From NCBI GenBank assembly GCA_946500895.1, contig CAMMXG010000015.1:1-34289 (forward strand): 34,289 nucleotides of DNA, given 5' to 3'. Shown in pieces: positions 32,188 through 34,289 of the stretch. Position 1 is the first letter of the stretch. Each line of letters opens with the position of its first letter. This DNA is from an uncultured Mycoplasma sp. (GTDB lineage: Bacteria > Bacillota_I > Bacilli_A > RF39 > UBA660). The position numbers were made by a program, and so were the translations under genes. The notes below the pieces were generated by a model. That model saw only the letters and a list, made by a program, of their open reading frames with translations. It searched no databases and had not been told where the DNA came from.

Positions 32188-32709
32188 CTAATGTATTTTC
32201 AAATTTGCTTTTAATTTTTTTACTTGATTAATATAAATCAATAATAGTTGCCAACAACTTTTTCCAATTAAATATAATACTATTCCTGTAACTATACTAA
32301 CTATTAAACCTATAAAAGGACTTAGTGCGACACTTCCAATTTGAAAAGAAATAAAAGGGATATTTAAATTCAATATTCCACAAATAAAATGTAATAAACC
32401 ACCAATTGGACAAATCAAAGAACTAATCATAAAGACAGGAGCAATAATTCCTAATGTAGGAAAAACGACTATTCCTGTTAAAATGACTATACAGTAAAAA
32501 ATGATTGAAGAAAATATATTATTTGATTTATCTTTGCTTGACACATCACTTTTTCCTATTAAAAAGTCATATATTTCTAAACCGTCTTTTTCTGATACAT
32601 TCATTTTATTCATTATATAATTTATTGCTTTTTCTTTATTATTATATTTTTTTAAACCTGTTTGTAATTTCTTTAATTTTTCAATATTCTTAATAATACT
32701 TCTGCTCAT
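32188..32709 (-). CDS. small membrane protein, possibly DUF1700/HAAS-like
   Basis: About 173 residues from the ATG at 32709, which has AGAGAAGAG upstream; an in-frame TTG at 32739 would overlap the hydrolase gene. The N-terminal 55 residues are helical and charged (IIKNIEKLKKLQTGLKKYN...MNVSEKDGLEIYDFLIG). Three to four membrane helices follow, the last ending LYLIGKSCWQLLLIYINQVKKLK. A short helical head before such helices recalls DUF1700/HAAS proteins, which are often paired with regulators; this is a weak suggestion only. It is the second gene of the hydrolase unit under TetR control. Confidence 0.6.
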   Translation of the reverse strand: MSRSIIKNIEKLKKLQTGLKKYNNKEKAINYIMNKMNVSEKDGLEIYDFLIGKSDVSSKDKSNNIFSSIIFYCIVILTGIVVFPTLGIIAPVFMISSLICPIGGLLHFICGILNLNIPFISFQIGSVALSPFIGLIVSIVTGIVLYLIGKSCWQLLLIYINQVKKLKANLKIH

Positions 32710-32723
32710 AAAAAACTCTTCTC

Positions 32724-33347
32724 TTAAAATTTTTTCCAAAAATTATTAATTAGCGAAGCAAGTTTTTTTGGATTTTCTTCATTTATAACATGCCCAGTAT
32801 TTTTTAAGATTATTAAATCTGAATATTTAATGTTTTTATATAAGTAATTAGCAGATTTAATGTTTGCACTATCTTTTTCGCCACATATTATTAAAACTGG
32901 ACAATGAATCGTTTTTACTCTATTACTAAAATCTAAATTTTTCATCGAATTTCCTAAAATAAAGGTGTTTTTCTTATTAAAAGCCATGCTTTCAAAAAGT
33001 GATTTTGGTAAAAATTTAAATATAATATTTTGAATACTAAACGTAATTTTAGGAACTTTATGTGGTGTTCCAATTAAAATTAGTGAGTTTACTTTATTAG
33101 GAAAATCTAAAGCATAATTTAAGGATAAAATACCACCTAAAGAAAGCCCACACAAATCAATTTTTCCATCTACGGCATTACAATATTCTACAAATGAAGA
33201 ATATAAATTTTCATAACTTGCTTCTTTGTCTTTCAAAATCTTGGATAGATCTGGGCATAATATTTCTTTTTTATCTTTTATATATTCTATGGTTTTTATC
33301 CAGCTTGTAGCTTTATGCCCTGAGCCATGTACTAAAATTTTTTTCAT
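32724..33347 (-). CDS. alpha/beta hydrolase
   Basis: About 207 residues from the ATG at 33347, six bases after GGAGG. The oxyanion region is LVHGSGHKATSW (5-16), the nucleophile elbow GLSLGG contains Ser69, the acid is Asp159 in ICGEKDSAN, and the base is His186 in LKNTGHVINEE. The family covers esterases, lipases, haloperoxidase-like and related enzymes; the substrate is unknown. A TetR-type operator at 33369-33391 lies just upstream, matching that of the neighbouring tetR gene, so it is probably induced by a ligand of that repressor. It is followed by a small membrane protein gene. Confidence 0.87.
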   Translation of the reverse strand: MKKILVHGSGHKATSWIKTIEYIKDKKEILCPDLSKILKDKEASYENLYSSFVEYCNAVDGKIDLCGLSLGGILSLNYALDFPNKVNSLILIGTPHKVPKITFSIQNIIFKFLPKSLFESMAFNKKNTFILGNSMKNLDFSNRVKTIHCPVLIICGEKDSANIKSANYLYKNIKYSDLIILKNTGHVINEENPKKLASLINNFWKKF

Positions 33348-33368
33348 TTTCATCCTCCAATACATAAA

Positions 33369-33391
33369 TATAGATACTCTAAGTATGTATA
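33369..33391. promoter_or_regulatory. TetR-family operator upstream of the hydrolase gene
   Basis: TATAGATAC-N5-GTATGTATA: 17 of 18 arm positions match the operator at 34071-34093, with the same 5-base spacer. It lies 22 bases before the hydrolase ATG, around the ribosome-binding and leader region. Confidence 0.8.
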
Positions 33392-33403
33392 AAGTTTTTT
33401 TAA

Positions 33404-33422
33404 ATTGCCTTTTTCAGGCAAT
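33404..33422 (-). terminator. hairpin after tetR
   Basis: ATTGCC/GGCAAT with a 7-base loop. Only a short T tract follows on the minus strand, so termination may be partial and tetR readthrough into the hydrolase gene is possible. Confidence 0.55.
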
Positions 33423-33424
33423 AT

Positions 33425-34057
33425 TTATTTTTCATAATATGGTAAATTTTCAATCTTTTCAAGCATCTCTTCGTCATAAAGTGGCAAGCCCATCTTACCT
33501 AACATTATTGTTACAAATTTATAACGTCTTTTCATATCATTGATATTTCCTGGGAATAGAGATGGTATCATCCATAAATCTGTTAATATTAATAGTTCTG
33601 CTAATTCTCTTGGCTGATCAGTTTTAATAGAGCCATCTTTTTGCCCTTCTTCTATCAATTCTAACCAGTATGGAAGTAAATTTTGATAATTTGATTCAAT
33701 CATTTTTGCTAACATTTGGGGATTTTCTAACAAGGGCAATGCTTGATTTGTTATTTCAATCTTCTGGTTATTGGACTGATTAAGTTTAATTACATATTTC
33801 ATTTTTTCAAGTCCGTTTAAATCGTTATGTTTTTTTGCGATTTCAAAAGGATTATTGTTTACAAACATGGCTTCACAAAGTACATTCATTATTTCTTCTT
33901 TAGAACTAAAATGATGATATATTGCTCCCTTTGTCATACCGAGTTCATCCGCTATATCTTGAATCTTAGTACTATCATAACCTCTTTCTAAAAACAGTCT
34001 TTGTGATACCTCTAATATTTTCTCTACAGTAATTTCAGGATATTTGTTACGTGACAT
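33425..34057 (-). CDS. TetR/AcrR-family transcriptional repressor
   Basis: 210 residues. The N-terminal TetR HTH is clear: ILEVSQRLFLERGYDSTKIQDIADELGMTKGAIYHHFSSKEEIMNVL (about 14-60). The C-terminal helical ligand domain is not assignable to a known inducer class. The start has GGAGG seven bases upstream. Its own promoter carries a perfect 9-bp-arm operator right after the -10, so it should repress itself. A second near-identical operator precedes the hydrolase pair, making a small local regulon. A role in responding to a lipophilic or toxic compound is usual for the family, but only inferred here. Confidence 0.93.
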   Translation of the reverse strand: MSRNKYPEITVEKILEVSQRLFLERGYDSTKIQDIADELGMTKGAIYHHFSSKEEIMNVLCEAMFVNNNPFEIAKKHNDLNGLEKMKYVIKLNQSNNQKIEITNQALPLLENPQMLAKMIESNYQNLLPYWLELIEEGQKDGSIKTDQPRELAELLILTDLWMIPSLFPGNINDMKRRYKFVTIMLGKMGLPLYDEEMLEKIENLPYYEK

Positions 34058-34070
34058 AATTTACCTCCAA

Positions 34071-34093
34071 TATACATACTTTCGGTATGTATA
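34071..34093. promoter_or_regulatory. TetR-family operator overlapping the tetR transcription start
   Basis: Perfect palindrome TATACATAC-TTTCG-GTATGTATA. It starts one base downstream of the -10 box and covers the expected transcription start. A weaker ACATA/TATGT palindrome lies upstream of the -35 at about 34128-34141. Confidence 0.88.
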
Positions 34094-34094
34094 A

Positions 34095-34123
34095 ATTATA
34101 TATCAATTATTTCAATATGTCAA
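34095..34123 (-). promoter_or_regulatory. consensus promoter of tetR
   Basis: Minus strand: -35 TTGACA (34118-34123), 17-nt spacer, -10 TATAAT (34095-34100). This is full sigma-A consensus in both boxes, held down by the adjacent operator. Confidence 0.88.
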
Positions 34124-34200
34124 TATAAACATACTTTTATGTATATAGAATTATAATCACTTTAACTAAACATAGTTTTTTAAATTATATTTATCACATA

Positions 34201-34221
34201 ATAAAAACCCGTAAATACGGG
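34201..34221 (-). terminator. terminator after tRNA-Glu
   Basis: CCCGTA/TACGGG with a 2-base loop, then TTTTTAT on the minus strand. It begins 17 bases after the tRNA CCA end, so the tRNA is the last gene of its unit. Confidence 0.88.
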
Positions 34222-34237
34222 CTTACATTGCAAATTA

Positions 34238-34289
34238 TGGTGACCAGTACGGGATTCGAACCCGTGAATGCTGCCGTGAAAGGGCAGTG
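34238..34289 (-). tRNA. tRNA-Glu (anticodon UUC), partial at window edge
   Basis: The 3' 52 bases of a tRNA. The anticodon arm CTGCC-CTTTCAC-GGCAG carries anticodon TTC (Glu). The T arm is ACGGG-TTCGAAT-CCCGT; then acceptor strand ACTGGTC, discriminator A and an encoded CCA. The D arm and 5' acceptor strand lie outside the window. Confidence 0.95.

Overview
This is a 34.3 kb stretch of AT-rich chromosome from a Gram-positive-type bacterium of the Bacillota (Firmicutes), using the standard bacterial code. The evidence is strong AGGAGG-type ribosome binding sites, a T-box leader, the rnc-smc gene pair, FtsW, GatCAB, a bifunctional-type Rel with dtd behind it, and a spoVB/comN/rel neighbourhood that recalls the Bacillus subtilis comN-relA region. 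The very low GC, shortened core proteins and a hypervariable-looking surface protein fit an uncultured gut-type Bacilli lineage better than Bacillus itself. That placement is inference.

Layout. At 1-1440 lies a candidate 6S-like structured RNA, then a type III toxin-antitoxin locus (three 37-nt RNA repeats, a terminator, and a ToxN/AbiQ-type endoRNase gene), then a GNAT acetyltransferase. At 1460-6100 are three separately punctuated genes: a HerA-type ATPase, an Asn-rich membrane-anchored protein and a PIN-like nuclease. At 6100-14016 is a translation operon on the minus strand, starting from a T-box that reads as Asp-specific (specifier GAC, TGGC bulge). It carries a catalytically degenerate HisRS-like protein, aspS, asnS, a UPF0200-like P-loop kinase and gatC-gatA-gatB. 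At 14059-19137 (minus) are two unknown genes, dtd, a Rel protein whose hydrolase motif is destroyed, comN and a Bro-N antirepressor gene; spoVB diverges from these on the plus strand.

A complete IS4-family element (20529-22011) sits just after spoVB. Beyond it is a surface protein gene whose 3' end looks like the variable region of a diversity-generating retroelement (DGR); no reverse transcriptase or template repeat lies in the window. A double-HTH regulator is divergent from it. From 24092 onward are nadK, ftsW, a YjcZ-like miniprotein, def, a short-armed smc, rnc, a VanY-type carboxypeptidase, and a TetR regulon in which two nearly identical 23-bp operators lie in front of tetR and in front of an alpha/beta hydrolase-membrane protein pair. 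The window ends inside a tRNA-Glu gene.

How the parts connect. The T-box operon ties Asp-tRNA charging to AspRS, AsnRS and the amidotransferase. Since AsnRS is present, GatCAB is likely needed for Gln-tRNA. Rel probably makes (p)ppGpp but cannot degrade it. The most notable accessory content is the ToxIN-like locus, the DGR-like target, the degenerate HisRS and the HerA/PIN block. No stretch over 300 bases lacks an annotated feature.
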